Shown here: positions 34,728-47,306 of the stretch, piece after piece
Layout: every line of letters starts with the position of its first letter
Position numbering within the stretch: the first letter of the stretch is position 1
Origin: Amphirosellinia nigrospora
Taxonomy: Eukaryota; Ascomycota; Sordariomycetes; Xylariales; Xylariaceae
NCBI GenBank assembly: GCA_004123355.1
Contig: SCHM01000004.1
Coordinates: 1,984,001-2,048,000, forward strand
DNA length: 64,000 nt
Direction: 5' to 3'
Translations under genes and position numbers: made by a program
Notes under the pieces: generated by a model
The model's database searches: none
Seen by the model: the letters and a program-made list of their open reading frames with translations, nothing else
What the model was told of the DNA's origin: nothing

Positions 34728-37218
34728 ATGAAGTTTGGACAGCAGCTGCGCTCTAGCATCATCCGCGAATACCAATGGTACTACATCGACTACGATGGAC
34801 TGAAGGCGGAGCTCAAGAAGGCATGGGGAGCACCCGCTGATATCCCAGGAAGTGTCGATGAGGCTGGGCCCTCCAATATCTCCTCTCTTAAGAGAAACGA
34901 AAGAGTGCAGCGTAAAAAGAGATGGACTGAAGAGGATGAGCAAACTTTCATTCTGAAGCTGTACGCCGAGCTCGAAAAGGTTTACACCAAGACAAAAGTC
35001 AAACAATCTGAGATACAACGCCGCATAGCCGTCAGCGAGCGCGAGGTGAGGGAGGTTGTCTCGCGGGCCACAGAACGCGGCCTGAATGAGCAAGGTCCGT
35101 CCGAGAAGAGTTCATTCTGCTGGAAGAAGACCTGAGTGACATCATCGCCGATGTCCACGATCTTGCCAAATACGTCCAGCTAAATTACACGGGCTTTTAC
35201 AAGATAATAAAGAAGCATGATGTTTGTGTGCCCAATCTACACGGTCCGAAGCCTGAGGTGACCAAGCTTACATGGAGTATAGAAAATGACGAGTTGGCAC
35301 TCCGGCCCGCGTTTGACGCTGCGCTCAAGAAGAAGCCATTTTACAACGAAGATTTCGACGCCGAAGTGGTCAAACTATCTAACATGTACAATAATGTCCG
35401 AACTAGGGGCAACCCGGTCAAGGGTGACAGCGCAGCCGGCGGAAGCCAAGGAAGCTTCGTGCGCCAGACGACAAAATATTGGGTGCATCCAGATAATGTC
35501 ACAGAGCTGAAACTCATAATCCTCAAGCATCTTCCGGTTTTAGTATTCAATGCCAGCAAAGAATTTGAGACGGCCGACTCAGCCATTACCTCTATTTATT
35601 ACGACAATCCTGATCGGTGGGATCTATACGAAGGGCGACTGAAAAAGACAGAAGGCGCCGAGGCCATCCGTCTACGATGGTATGGCGGCATGCAAAATGA
35701 TACTATATTCGTTGAGCGTAAGACCCATCGCGAAGACTGGACCGGGAGAAATCCGTAAAGGCACGGTTCTCAACGAAAGAGAAAAATGTGAACGCATATA
35801 TGAGAGGTGATCTACTTCCGACTGCTCTCTTTGAAAAAGCTCGGAAGGATAAGAAGAAATCAGAGAAGGCTATTGCTGAGGACGAAAGTCTAGCCAAAGA
35901 GATTCAATACTCAGTTCTGAAAAATGGATACAGACCCGTCTGTCGATCCTTCTACAACCGAACGGCCTTCCAGCTTCCCGCGGACGCTCGAGTTCGGATC
36001 TCTCTCGATACCGAGCTGACCATGGTGCGTGAGGATAATTTGGATGGCGTGAGACGCTCCGGTGACAATTGGAGACGAATGGATATTGGTATCGACTGGC
36101 CTTTCTCTCAATTGCCACCTAGCGATGTCTTACGATTCCCATATGCTGTCCTCGAAGTAAAATTACAAACTCAGCATGGCCAGGAGCCCCCAGAGTGGGT
36201 TCGGCAGCTTATCTCAAGTCATCTCGTGGAAGCTGTACCTAAATTCTCCAAATTTATTCACGGCACAGCCTCGTTGTTCCCAAATCGGATCAATCTACTT
36301 CCATACTGGATGCCGCAAATGGATGTCGATATACGCAAGCCCACCACACACAGCTTTGGTATTCAGCGACCGGATAATTCCGTGAGCGGCACTACATCTG
36401 ACGACGAGGAGGATGACTCAGACGTTGATGACATACCCGAGTCCACCACCGAGAACACATCCAGTGGGCGAAATGGTCTATCAAGTGGGGCGCGATCTGT
36501 GGTACTTGGCGACATCGAGGAACAAACCACTTCAGGCCAATCCTCAATGCAGATTATCCCCTATATGACTCTGATGACGAATCAGACGAGGAGGACCGGA
36601 TCGAGGAGGCCAAGAGGATAGGAGGATGGACGTATATTTCGACTTTGGTACACAGTTACGCTAACCAAGCAGGACGTGGAACCTTGCAAGTACTGAAGAC
36701 CATTGCGCCAAGACCTAGGTCCACGACAGTACCGCGGAGCAACCGTAATCAGATGTTCTTTGGCGGTCAGGAAATTCAGAACAAGAGATTCAAAGCACCT
36801 AAGGGAAAGAAAATCTACGTGCCCGTCAGGGTAGAGCCCAAAGTGTATTTTGCCGCAGAGAGAACATTCCTTGGCTGGGTAGGTTGTCAAATTCTACTTC
36901 CGGACTTACTAACGAGGAGCGAACTGACAACATCATAGCTCGAATTCTCGATTTATGTTGGCGCGATTGCTTACGCTGCTCAACTTTGGTAAAAAACCTA
37001 CAAGACTAGCGTTCGTGGCCGCGGGAGTCTTCACCTTGTTAGCTGTGCTGGCTCTTTGCTATTCCATTGGCATCTACCTATACCGAAGTAAGGGGATCCG
37101 ACAACGCAAGGTGATCAAATATTATGATAGGATAGGGCCGACTGTTCTGTGCGGTGCATTGTTTATTGGTGTTGCATTGAATTTCGCGTTCGAAGGCAGG
37201 GAGAGAAGTCTGTGGTAA
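34728..37218 (+). CDS. VTC4: vacuolar transporter chaperone 4, polyphosphate polymerase
   Basis: Catalytic subunit of the vacuolar membrane complex that makes polyphosphate from ATP and moves it into the vacuole. An N-terminal SPX domain starts [20 protein letters not shown] and includes [16 protein letters not shown] and [11 protein letters not shown], the inositol-pyrophosphate sensor. Intron 35,222-35,282. The central tunnel domain keeps the basic/acidic residues of the family: [59 protein letters not shown] and [10 protein letters not shown]. After an acidic linker comes [19 protein letters not shown], an intron (36,879-36,938), and a three-helix membrane domain ([20 protein letters not shown], then [15 protein letters not shown]). 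One-base shifts occur near 35,105, 35,305, 35,745, 36,575 and 36,980. About 790 codons, usual for filamentous fungi. Confidence 0.93.
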
Positions 37219-37948
37219 GCGATATGCTGTGGGCTGTTGTGAGGCCGGAGCCTCGTATGTTCTAGCGGAGTGGCTAGCCTCACCTCGAAGAAGATTGGTG
37301 TACTGGCCGAATGGTTACTTGGATGATACTCTGGTGTATGTTATTATTGCTTAGCGAAAATCGAAATTAAGAGGTCTAGGTGACCATCAGCTATTAACAT
37401 GTGGAGTTTGACAACAATTGTGAGACGATGTTAAGGATCGCGTTCGCTTGTTTCTGCCTATTAATCGTGGAGAACTTCGCCGACGGCCTGTCAAAACTTA
37501 ACTAGTTTGAGTTACTGCTTATAGGCAAAGAGCACATCGTTCACTATTTATATACTATCCTTGCAATAGAACGTTTACTGTCAGATACCCGGGTGCCCGA
37601 CATCCTAGTCACGGGTATCAGCCCAGCGGGTGTCGTGGCTCGATTGATGCATCACGACTCGGTGAACACAATGTCTCAAAGCTTCAAAAGGCTGACTCGA
37701 CCGTGATCTACCATTGATGGAGCCGAGCCAACCGAAGTCCGGTAGCGGAACCCCTTTTGTGTCTTAGCTTGGCAAGTAGCTCTTTTAGTATTTAAGCAAC
37801 TGTTACATCGTGAGTTTTAGTCCTGAATTACCCAGTCTCTTTAGATTTACTCTTCCTTGTCCTTGTCGTAAAGTAATTTCATGCACTATTTTCAATACTC
37901 AACTTAGAGTCAAAATAACATATTCATTTTTCCACGTCAGATTTCAAA
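37219..37948. promoter_or_regulatory. VTC4 3' flank and STR2 promoter
   Basis: Tandem genes. A TGACTCG (37,693-37,699) resembles the CPC1/Gcn4 general amino-acid control site TGACTCA, fitting an amino-acid biosynthesis gene downstream; the match is one base short. No other feature was seen. Confidence 0.4.
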
Positions 37949-39933
37949 ATGTCACTATCGGCTGTCGACCCTTCGACCGTTGAGTCCGGGCTATCCCTTC
38001 CTCCTCATGGACCACACACCATCACGACACATTTACCAGGGTGGCGAGCAGCAGAGCGCCTACGTGACCGTGACCCGACCCTCTTTAAGCAGTTGAAGAG
38101 TGTCTACCCTCGGTTTTTCCCCTTTGGACTCGCCGCTACTGTGAGTAGATGCCTCCTCGCTTCATAGATTGGAATCTAGCGTCCTTGTTTTCTCGGCATA
38201 GTCTCAATGATAGCAATCATGTTATATGTACTCGTACGCAACATCAGCTGATCTGAATCGTATGCAGCTCTGCCAATCTATAGCGCAGAAACTCCCATTG
38301 CCAGAAGACTACGGCTGCGTCGCCTTCCTATCGGGAGACGTCTGGCCGAGAACCAGATACACGCGGTATCGGAACTTCGTAAGCAACTTCGCCTGGACGC
38401 CTCCGAGCTGCGGTATCACGTCGTCGAGCTCGCTGGCGTGCGGCTGTACGTGGTCGGGTTCCCGCGAGCCAAGATGTCGGCGGCCATTCCAATGGCAGCA
38501 TGGCGGGCTGGGCTTCAGCACGCGCTTAGCCGAGGCGCTGCTCCCGCAGATAGACTCCCTCGTTCACATCGGCGAGTTCCCCAACGGTGTCGGGGCGCCA
38601 GAGCCGACGTTCCTTCCCGAGGGGAATAGTCATCGAGCGTTGAGGGAGCGCATAGCTGGTCTTATGATGCGTGCTTGCACCACCGAACACGAGAGGAGCG
38701 TCGCCGTCGATGATGTGTATATTTATCAGACGGGCATGGCGAGCATCGCGAAGCTCCACGAAGCCATCACGTCGCTGCGTGCTGGCGCCACGGTCGTCTT
38801 CGGTGCCGTTTTTCAGAGCACGTATCATTTATTCAACGAGAGCCGAGGGGGCCTTCGACATTACGGCCGTGCGGACGATTCCGATGTGGATGATTTGAGA
38901 AGTACCTCGAGGGAGGCGGCGAGTGCGCTTATGTATTCACTGAGTTCCCGAGTAACCCTATTCTAGTCAGCGCTGACGTGATGCGGTTGCGGAGATTGTA
39001 TGTTTTTTTGTTTTGCCTTTCATATTCACCCCCTGACGTGGCCTAATCGGGGTTATAAGGAGTCCTCTAACGCACCTCGTAGGCAGACAAATATGGCTTC
39101 TTTCTCGTAGTAGATGATACTTGCGCGTCGTTTGCCAACATCGACCTCCTGGGCGTGGCAGACGTCGTCCTCACGTCTCTAACCAAGGCGTTCTCAGGCT
39201 ACGCAGACGTCATGGCCGGCTCCGTGGTGTTGAATCCTAACAGCGCGCGCGCATACCCAGCCTTGAAGCAAACGATATCCTCGCGCTTCCACAACGAGTT
39301 CTTCGAGGCAGACGCGACACACCTACTATCGAATAACGAAAATTATCTTGAGCGATGCGCGATCACAACCGCAATGCCAACGCCCTGGCGTCGTACTTCC
39401 ACTCCCTCGCGATGGATGATGCCAGTCCCGTCACACAAGTCTACTATCCACCGTATTCTCAAGGATCAAATCATCTTCAGGCCTTCTTGCGAAAACCGAC
39501 GGCTGAGTACCCGCCCCGGATATGGCTGTCTATTAAGTGTGGAGTTCAAGACGGTAGAGCAAGCCGCTACGTTCTACGACGCCATAAATATTTTCCAGGG
39601 CCCTCATCTTGGCGCCCATCTGACCCTCTCCATGCCTTACAATGCCAGTAAGTGACTCTAAAAGCCAACTCCTTTTCTGTTCTTATCGTCGCTATTCAAG
39701 GGCTACAATAGCTCTAGTTCGGGCTACAAATATAAGCTACAAGCAGTCGACGTAGGAAGTAACGACTACTGACTCAGACTATCGCAGTTGTCTTCGGTAG
39801 AGAGAATCCCGAGGTTCACGCCGCGTATGGGTTGAAGCCGCAACAGATTCGCTTTTCAGTTGGCTTAGAGGACAAAGAGCTTCTATTGCAGAGATGTGCG
39901 GAGGCCATGAGCATGGTGTCGAAGACAGCGTAG
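37949..39933 (+). CDS. STR2: cystathionine gamma-synthase (PLP enzyme)
   Basis: Makes cystathionine from an activated homoserine and cysteine, the step from cysteine toward methionine. Start MSLSAVDPSTVESGLSLPPH leads into HTITTHLPGWRAAERLRDRD, the fungal Str2 N-terminus. Introns 38,141-38,267, 38,998-39,082 and 39,648-39,787. PLP-fold blocks: AIAQKLPLPEDYGCVAFLSGDVW, VDDVYIYQTGMASIAKLHEA, VFGAVFQSTYHLF, TEFPSNPIL, FFLVVDDTCASFAN (Asp for the pyridine nitrogen) and VVLTSLTKAFSGYADVMAGS, whose Lys forms the Schiff base. The last exon ends GLKPQQIRFSVGLEDKELLL. Frames shift several times between 38,335 and 38,970 and near 39,355 and 39,510. About 545 codons, normal for the family. Confidence 0.9.
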
Positions 39934-40089
39934 AATCTAACCCAAAAGCAAAAGGTTAGGTACACGAGGACTTCGAAAAGTACTAGGATATAGAGAAAGA
40001 GAAACCGATAGATGTATACATAATATAATAGTAGTGAATATTGGGCGACCTTTTATGAGCTATAAATTTGATTTTGAAGAGTAAATATA

Positions 40090-41847
40090 CTAGGTTAATT
40101 TTTCCCTGAACTCTGCCCATATGCGGTGATTGTATGTAACCCTTTCTACCGGGCGTTTCATAGCTATGCACAAGTTAGATCCATTTATTGGGGCATCCAT
40201 TGGTCCCTCAAATTTTGGTACCACTGTACCATCCAACGACCACCCTGCCCTCTCCTTCAGGTAATCGGTGATATCGATTTTATACTTCCGACGAGCCCAA
40301 AGCTTTTTCAATCTATTTTCGGGAACAGTCCAATCTACATGGCCTAACGCACCATGCCCTTTAGAGGAAATGTCGAACTTAAGGCCTGTGTACTTGTCGA
40401 GAGAAAATACCATGAGCAAGTCTATTCCTTTCACGCGCAGGTGTAACGCTGCTACAAATTCATTGGTAGCGACATTAAAAGCGGTCTGTGCATAATCAAA
40501 AAGAGAAGACGGGGCTGCATCAACCAAGCTCACCAGATGAGCCGGTTCAAGGCTCAACTCGAGTTTATTCGTTGATCTTGAGATAACCTCGAGAGGAAGG
40601 TTGATCTTGTAATGCTTCCGGAGGTAGACTTCGTGCATCGGGACGTCATAGGATATGACGGCAGGGATATCGACTAGCCTTTCGGCAAAGGGACGGACAT
40701 ATCCTTCCAAAGTATGGATGACGAAAATGCCCATCTCCTCGGAGTTGGACGTATATATTAAACCAAGAGGCAGAATGAGCGGCCTACGTTTGAACGGTTG
40801 GAGCAGCTCGATATTATCGAACCTGACCCCTACTGGTAATCGTAATTTCCTGAGAATGCATGCCGTCCCGCAAGCTCATTTTCGGAATGCGACGAAACTC
40901 TGATGGGTGGGAAGCGAAAACGCCCCTGGTCTCGTGATATTCTTCAGATTCACACTCAGGCTCGGCAGTCCAGGCAAAGAGGGACATGTCGTTAGTCCTG
41001 TTGCATATCTCTTCCTGGAGCCGAATGAAGGCGTTCTCTCCCTCTCCATAAAGCAACGGCATATTAATGTCGAAGATGCCTAGCAAACAGTAAGCTATAT
41101 CTTCGGGGCGCGTGGTTTCCCTCCCAGCTGCCCACTTCATTCGATCGCCAACGAGTATCTCTAGCGAATCTCCTTCCAGCACGTGTAAGGGGATTCCTGT
41201 AATTTTTACCAGGGTGCGTTCAAGACTCTTTTTGCTACCGACGGGATGCCAAACCTGATCATAGAATTCGACACGCCGCGGAGCTATCAGTTCCTGAAGA
41301 GTCCAGCCCCGCCTAAACCATCTACACTTTTCCAAACCAGCCGGGATGAGTTCGATAGATCTAGAAGGCGGCAAATCGGAGAGGAAAGTAACACAGATTG
41401 CTGCATCTCGATACCAGGCAAACATCGAGTTGATCGCCTCAGAGAGCTCTGCACTGCTGCTCTTGTCGATGCAGCAAGTGTCGACCCATGCATAACTGAG
41501 CCCGAACTCTTCGTTGGCCAGTTCGCAAACTCTCTTGATTTTGGCAAATCCGCCCATCAGGCGCGCGGAAGTGAGGTCTGCAAACTACTCGGGAATCGGG
41601 AGTCAATAACTGCCGTCTTCATTAAGAATTATCAGGCTTCGAGCATATAAAGGAGCGATAAAATAATTCCAGACTAGGTAGCCCTGTTCCTAACAGTCCC
41701 AAAAAGGAGAAAAGAAGATTTTGCAATGCTAACCTGCTGAAATGATACCTCCTCAGAACCCCAGGTATGGGAAAGGATGGCGTATCGAACTTTTCCCGGA
41801 TTTATAAAGTATTCCAATTGCAAGGTGTCCGTTTTGATGAGCCACAT
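40090..41847 (-). CDS. HET-domain protein
   Basis: Heterokaryon-incompatibility type protein, a family that triggers cell death when unlike strains fuse; the specific role is unknown. The first exon starts MWLIKTDTLQLEYFINPGKV and holds HET block 1 (VRYAILSHTWGSEEVSFQQ). After an intron (41,578-41,733) come block 2 (YAWVDTCCIDKSSSAELSEAI, MFAWYRDAAICVTFLSDLPP) and block 3 (RWFRRGWTLQELIAP), then the linker RPEDIAYCLLGIFDINMPLLYGEGENAF common in such proteins. The C-terminal 270 residues show no known domain. One base appears missing near 40,830 and perhaps at the exon 1 junction. About 520 codons. An upstream in-frame Met exists at 41,868. Confidence 0.88.
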
Positions 41848-44672
41848 TATTGCCCAGGAGAATCTCAATACGCGAGAGTTCGAGCTAGAGAAGATGTTTT
41901 AGGATAGAATTCGGCTACTCGTTACGTTGTGTTGCTCCGATGAGAGAAAAGAGGAAAGAGAGGAGGAGATTGGCAAGTGGTGTGCATGTAAGTGTTGGGG
42001 GCCATCTGTAGCGGAGCAATGAGGCGTTCTAGTAAGCCAATAGCGTGGCGGTATTACTGACCTAGAGAGTGAAGGAGAATGCAAGAGCGCAGTGTTCCCC
42101 AATGAGATTCTGGAAGTAAGTTTCTCTTGTTTGGTACTGTTTCTGAGTGTTACATCGACAAGCATTGGTATTGAGCAATAAAAACTTATCAAGCAACTAA
42201 CAGTTGATGGCCTGATTACGGTACCCGGTTTCTACCCGCTGGAGGTTTTCTACATTATGAAGTTTTGAAATAAGGAAATACGCCGAGCTAATTCAAAAGG
42301 GAGTCAAACTTAGGTATCTAGCAGCTAAAATTTCAAAAACAAAGTTGTTGTTGCAGTAAGAATAAAGTTATATATACAGTAAGAAGCTTTAACGTGCGAG
42401 TACCTATCCCTACTTAGAATTAATAATTTATGCCCTCGTAATATTCTTACAGCATTTACGCATTTACGCCATCTCCTTGTGAAAGCTAAATAGTCAACGT
42501 GAAAGTGGAGTTAGATTCAGACTTCAAATTACATAATTAGAGTGGCTTTGGATTATAAAGAGAATTAGAAAATCTGGATATTTATGTAAAAACATTTTCT
42601 TTAAATCTCCCTTTCCTGCCATATCCTCTTCACCAAAACTTCCAATTCATTAAGAGCAATTTTACTTTTTAGTTTCAACAACATCAACAACTCAAGCTAC
42701 ACTAGCACTATCGTTTGTAGCAACAGCACCCGTTGGCAATCCTAGTGAGCGGCATAAGTTTCGTACTCCAACTTTCTTCCAATTTAGGAAGCTCTCCGTC
42801 CAGGACTAAATAACCGACTGAATGAAACTATTTGGCCTATCGGGTGACAAGGCTATATATGGCAATATCCTACGACGAGATGAGTCGCTACCAGATGAAG
42901 TTGAGGGTCTGTTGACTGATACTCTAGACGGTGCCTTACGCTGGGGTGGTTTGAGGGATTTCGATCTCGGATCCTAGGAACACTCACTGTTGTTGGATTA
43001 TTAGGCTGCATTGCGTTGTCAACGTTGTTTTTGTGTTCATGCCATGTTTTTGTCCAGTTCGCAGTTACTCGCCCCTGATCGCAAATACACGCATGTGAGA
43101 AAAGTCCGGCGTATTGTTAAATGCCGTCTTACCTAAATTACATCGTTCTCTCCGTATACTAATTTGCATGCATCGTTTTTGTGTCCCAAGTTTCGCCCCT
43201 TTTCGCCCCTCCTAAAGGGATAATGTCAAGCAAGTGTAGAAGTCGGTCATTACCTCTTATGCATAGGAGGATACTGTCTACAATCGAGTTTCCGGCTAGT
43301 ATAACTGGAAGTTTCTGTATCACCTGTTACTACTACGTCGGGTTGAAATGCTAGTTACAGTAAAACTCTAAACGTACGTAGGGTGTTCATTGGACTACAA
43401 GTTATTCACAGTGCTCTGGTCTCCCCAGGGAGATTTATATCCTATGTGCTTCATACAATCCAAATTCTCTTGTCCAAAATAAATAATAGAGGAACTTACG
43501 TCTACGCACTCCTAAGATTTACAGAATAATAGCTTATTATTAAACTGTAATTCGACTTGCGCGACATTTCATATTATTCCACTCTAATGAGGCGGGCATG
43601 TTGGCACAAACTCCACGGATAGCCTACTGTACATATCCCGAATGCTGAACGGAATTTGGTAATGGATATCTATGTAGAATACCACTATCATGCCATGGGG
43701 AACGGGAAAGCCCGTTAGGTAAGTAGTCCGAGTACTTGGGAAACCTTGTGTGCTACCTACTCGATACCCGTCGTTTGCTCTTCGAGGCGATCTTGGGCTG
43801 GATTCGACACCACTGGTTTTTAAGGTTAGTTATCTTGTTCTCAGGTACCATCTAGGTGCTCCTAAAGGGATAGGTAGGTAGCTGTGAGATGTTTGTGAAG
43901 CTAGCCAGATTTAGCTCTACTTAGATCTCAAGATGGTGTTGTTTGCTATCCCAAGACTTGTTCCGAAACACCATATTATACCTATTTGAGCTTATTAGCA
44001 CACTGCACCACTAGAGAGTTGGCCTTGACAGCATACGCAAGCAGCGTATCGCCCCAGAGCAGTCGTGGTTTGCGGCCAGAGGATTGGTGTACCTAGGAAC
44101 TGATTGCTCAACCCTGACCCCAGCGTAGCAGAGCGAGGAGGATACAGCGTTGGGAAACATGTGATGGTTGACGAATAATGGTCAGCCGACTAACCACATA
44201 ATCGTTTCGCTCTGTGTAGTTTGTTACGCTGGGATACACCGGTTTAACCAGCACGACCGTTTCCTTTTACGAATACCCATCTACCAATTCTACACAGCGT
44301 TTATGACTTCATTACTCTGACTAACATTTCAACCGGGAGTTCTTCTGACTAACGGTTTTCATTCTTACAAAGAAGCGAAGCATTCTCTCGCGTAGCCTTT
44401 CCTTGCGGTGATTTCCATACTTACATTCACTTACCGTTAGCTTATTTCACACCCAGCAGCTACACAAGCAGAGCTGTTTACGACGATTGCTCCCAGCTCT
44501 ACTCCTCTTGTGTTGCTTTCCTTTTCCCATTCCCAACTTCGCACCTGCAACCTCTTACACCTTCAACCAACCAAGTGCGCCCACAACACCCTCCCCCAAC
44601 TAACTGGCAGAAGGGGGGAAGCCGAGGATCAGCTCTCCCGCAATTCAGCTCGCCTCGTGCTAACAAGTCAAG
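41848..44672. other. 2.8-kb region without a confident gene
   Basis: Contains only one notable small frame (42,822-42,977, separate entry). The 14-mer CTCCTAAAGGGATA occurs twice (about 43,208 and 43,853). TACCTAGG-type motifs occur near 43,840-43,885 and 44,090. The last 200 bp (pyrimidine- and CAAC-rich) look like the promoter and 5' UTR of the gene at 44,673. Confidence 0.5.
42822..42977 (+). CDS. possible 51-aa protein
   Basis: The frame starts MKLFGLSGDKAIYGNILRRD and ends DGALRWGGLRDFDLGS. It follows a long pyrimidine- and CAA-rich stretch that resembles a fungal 5' leader. Acidic, without membrane segment or Cys motif. I recognise no family. It may be the last exon of a decayed gene or a chance frame. 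Confidence 0.2.
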   Translation: MKLFGLSGDKAIYGNILRRDESLPDEVEGLLTDTLDGALRWGGLRDFDLGS

Positions 44673-45910
44673 ATGTGCTTCGCCGAGTATCTCGCTTACA
44701 CCTGCGGGCACACCTCGCTGGCGGTCAACCGTCCTTGCCCCATGACCACGCATATGCATAACAACCCCTGCTGCCCCAGACCGGCATGTCGTCCCTTCCT
44801 AGCTCACACGATGTGTCCGTCCTGCAACCGGATCATACATGGGAGGAGGGTGGACATCGCCGAGTACGAGCACCGCTGGATGCACGAGCGCGGAGCGTGC
44901 GGCTGCGAGGTGCAGTTCCCGGCCCTGCTGCGCCCCGGGTCGTGCAGCGGTCGACGGCCGTTGCGGACGAGGACGAGACGGTGGGAGAAACCGAGGCTGG
45001 TCCTTCGGATGCCGGCTCCGCGTCTGCACGTACAGACTCCTTCCAAGATAAGGGCCGTGGTACTCGCCGGCGATCATCGCAACCAGATACTCACGGCCGA
45101 GGCAAGGAGGTCGCGATACCGCTGTTCAAGGAAGCCCAGGTCGGACAGAATGTTGAAGTCGCAGTTCGTCTCTCGAGCCTGTACGCAGCCGAATGGACGA
45201 ACGACCACGCCAAGCTCCACGAGAGCGGCGCATGCAAGTGTCCCGTGAGTTTCGAGAGATACAAGCCTCTGGAAATCGAGCATAGTCGAGGTAATATCAT
45301 GAAAGTTTGCGAGGAACGAATTCGGTTTGCTCATATAACACCGTATTTAGATGAGGAAGCCAGCCCTGAGCCGAGCCAGGCTGGAGAGACCAGCTACGAT
45401 CCGTCGTTTTTCGACGAGGCCGTTCGCCCCGAGCCTCCCCCAGCCGCCGAGTCGCCATACCAGACGAATGCGGGGCCGTCGAGCTATGGTAAAGACTCTG
45501 CCGATCACGTTGACAACTTACTCGAGCACGAACGCATCACACCCGGACACGTTGCGCGCTGGGCCATGGAGGGCCCCCAGGACTCCCTCCTCGACGAGAT
45601 TCTCGGACCCGTGAGACACAACGGCGCGGGATACGGCGGTCGTCCGGTGGACGCCCAGACAGTGCACTACCCGAACGACAGCGTCCCGATAGCCGGCTAC
45701 CCCATCGTGTGCTGGCCGCTCGCGACGAGCGAGGGCGGGCTCCCTTCGATCGTCGACTTCTGCCAGCCCGAGGTCACGCTTGCCGGGTTCCCCATCGGCG
45801 CCGGGCCCGAGGGAGAGTCGCATGCCGGGGACTTTGAGACCTGTTCGCTCAAGTCTAGCTCTGTGGACGATTCACCCGTCAAGATACGTAGGTTGTCGTC
45901 CGAGTTCTAA
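44673..45910 (+). CDS. Cys/His-rich fungal protein, probable metal binder
   Basis: Function unknown. The N-terminal 90 residues are dense in Cys and His: MCFAEYLAYTCGHTSLAVNR, CPMTTHMHNNPCCPRPACRP, HTMCPSCNRIIHGRRVDIAE and HRWMHERGACGCEVQFP, suggesting two or more zinc sites. A related motif recurs later as HAKLHESGACKCPVSFERYK, so H-x3-G-x-C-x-C occurs twice. The remaining 270 residues are disordered-looking (PEPSQAGETSYDPSF, Pro/Ser/Glu-rich) with a conserved-looking segment VPIAGYPIVCWPL. The two frames join near 44,935 if one C is missing from a C run. Apparently intronless; about 412 codons. Such an N-terminus recurs in uncharacterised ascomycete proteins. Nuclear or cytosolic, since no signal peptide is seen. 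Confidence 0.75.
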
Positions 45911-47306
45911 GATGGTTTCTGTGGGTTGGCGGACCGGGGATGTGGGTGCGATACTGGTTTCTCTCCATTATCCCGGTAATGCTATCTTGAACTACGGCCG
46001 CGGAATTATGCAACGGACGATGTCACACCTCCAAGACAAGATGGCCGTTTTCCTTTTGCATCACTATTACGTTAACCAGGGAGGGTGAAGAGATCATTGA
46101 ACAAGCGAAAAACGAAAAACGAAGGAAAAAAAAGGGGCGAGAAAGGGGGGTATACGGGGATAGGGCGTTCAACGTTCCCAGGCCGGGATCAATTATCTGA
46201 GTTTTCATTCGAATTGCCGCGAATCATTGAAATATCTCACTAATCATCGGGGCTCATCAACTTTATTCGATTTCCTTTCCTTTTCCGCAGCTACCTTTAC
46301 CACTACTTTCCATATTCAAAGCCGATATCGGCGAAGGTACGGAGGAACTGGACTACCAACCGGTGGGAACCATAGCCCTTGATCATTCGCAGAACTACCA
46401 ACCGCTTTTCGAGGTTCATTATTTGGTTGGCGGTATTAACGCTATACTACAAGGGTCGGTCATATTTGCGCATTAGAAGAAGGGAGTTATAGGGAAAGGG
46501 GCGAAATTATCCGAGGGAGTGAGTTATGGCACAACGGAGGCCAGCCGGACCCTCCGCCACGACCGCGAGACGAACGATCTGACAAACGGAAAGATCTAAG
46601 AAGCTCGTCTCTGGTAATCACGATTTTTCTTATGCATGGCGATTCGACACATATCTAGATTTTCGATCTGACACGTTCGGCCCAAATAGCTAGGTGGCTA
46701 GGGTGAATTTGTTGGACGAATTATGCGATGGCGAGGATGATTTGAAGCAGCGTGATTCATTATGTATCTATCTTCTTCGGCATTTATTCTTGGTCTCCCG
46801 ATCGGATATAATTGCGTTGAGTTATTCATTCTTCAATTCCAGTTACCACTTCTATACACCTATCCGCCACACAGCCAACCGCGGGTTCGTAGCTGGTTGC
46901 GGTAGCAATGAAGGTGCCCAGATACAAGTGTCCAAGAGTCCCAAGAAAAATCAGTGAATATCTCGACGAGAGCCGTTCCTACTTCTACCTTTAGGGGCTT
47001 GAGGCGGTAAGTAGATGAAACAAAATCGTTCTTACAATCATGATATATAGAACGTATTTGTCGTTTAAGATGCAAAGGCAACGGAGGACGGGAAGAAAGT
47101 TCACGTAATTGTATGTGCATATATTTACTAGACACCTAGTGTCCAACATCGACCGAGGAGCGCATAGCCTCTAGGTGTGCGCAACTCCAGATAACCCTCG
47201 ACCACTGCGCCTCTTGTCTCTGACTATTGTACAAATGAAACAGGAAGACGCGAGTATATAATGCATTTGGGGTTTCTATTTTGAATATATCTATTCCTGA
47301 TGCAAA
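45911..47306. other. intergenic, no gene supported
   Basis: The 3' flanks of two convergent genes. A purine-rich run at about 46,080-46,165 probably belongs to the 3' UTR of the Cys/His-rich gene. An 87-codon plus frame at 46,694-46,957 has no recognisable features. Confidence 0.5.

Noticed and set aside
46694-46957. 87-codon plus frame
   Set aside because: No domain; lies in the spacer between convergent genes.
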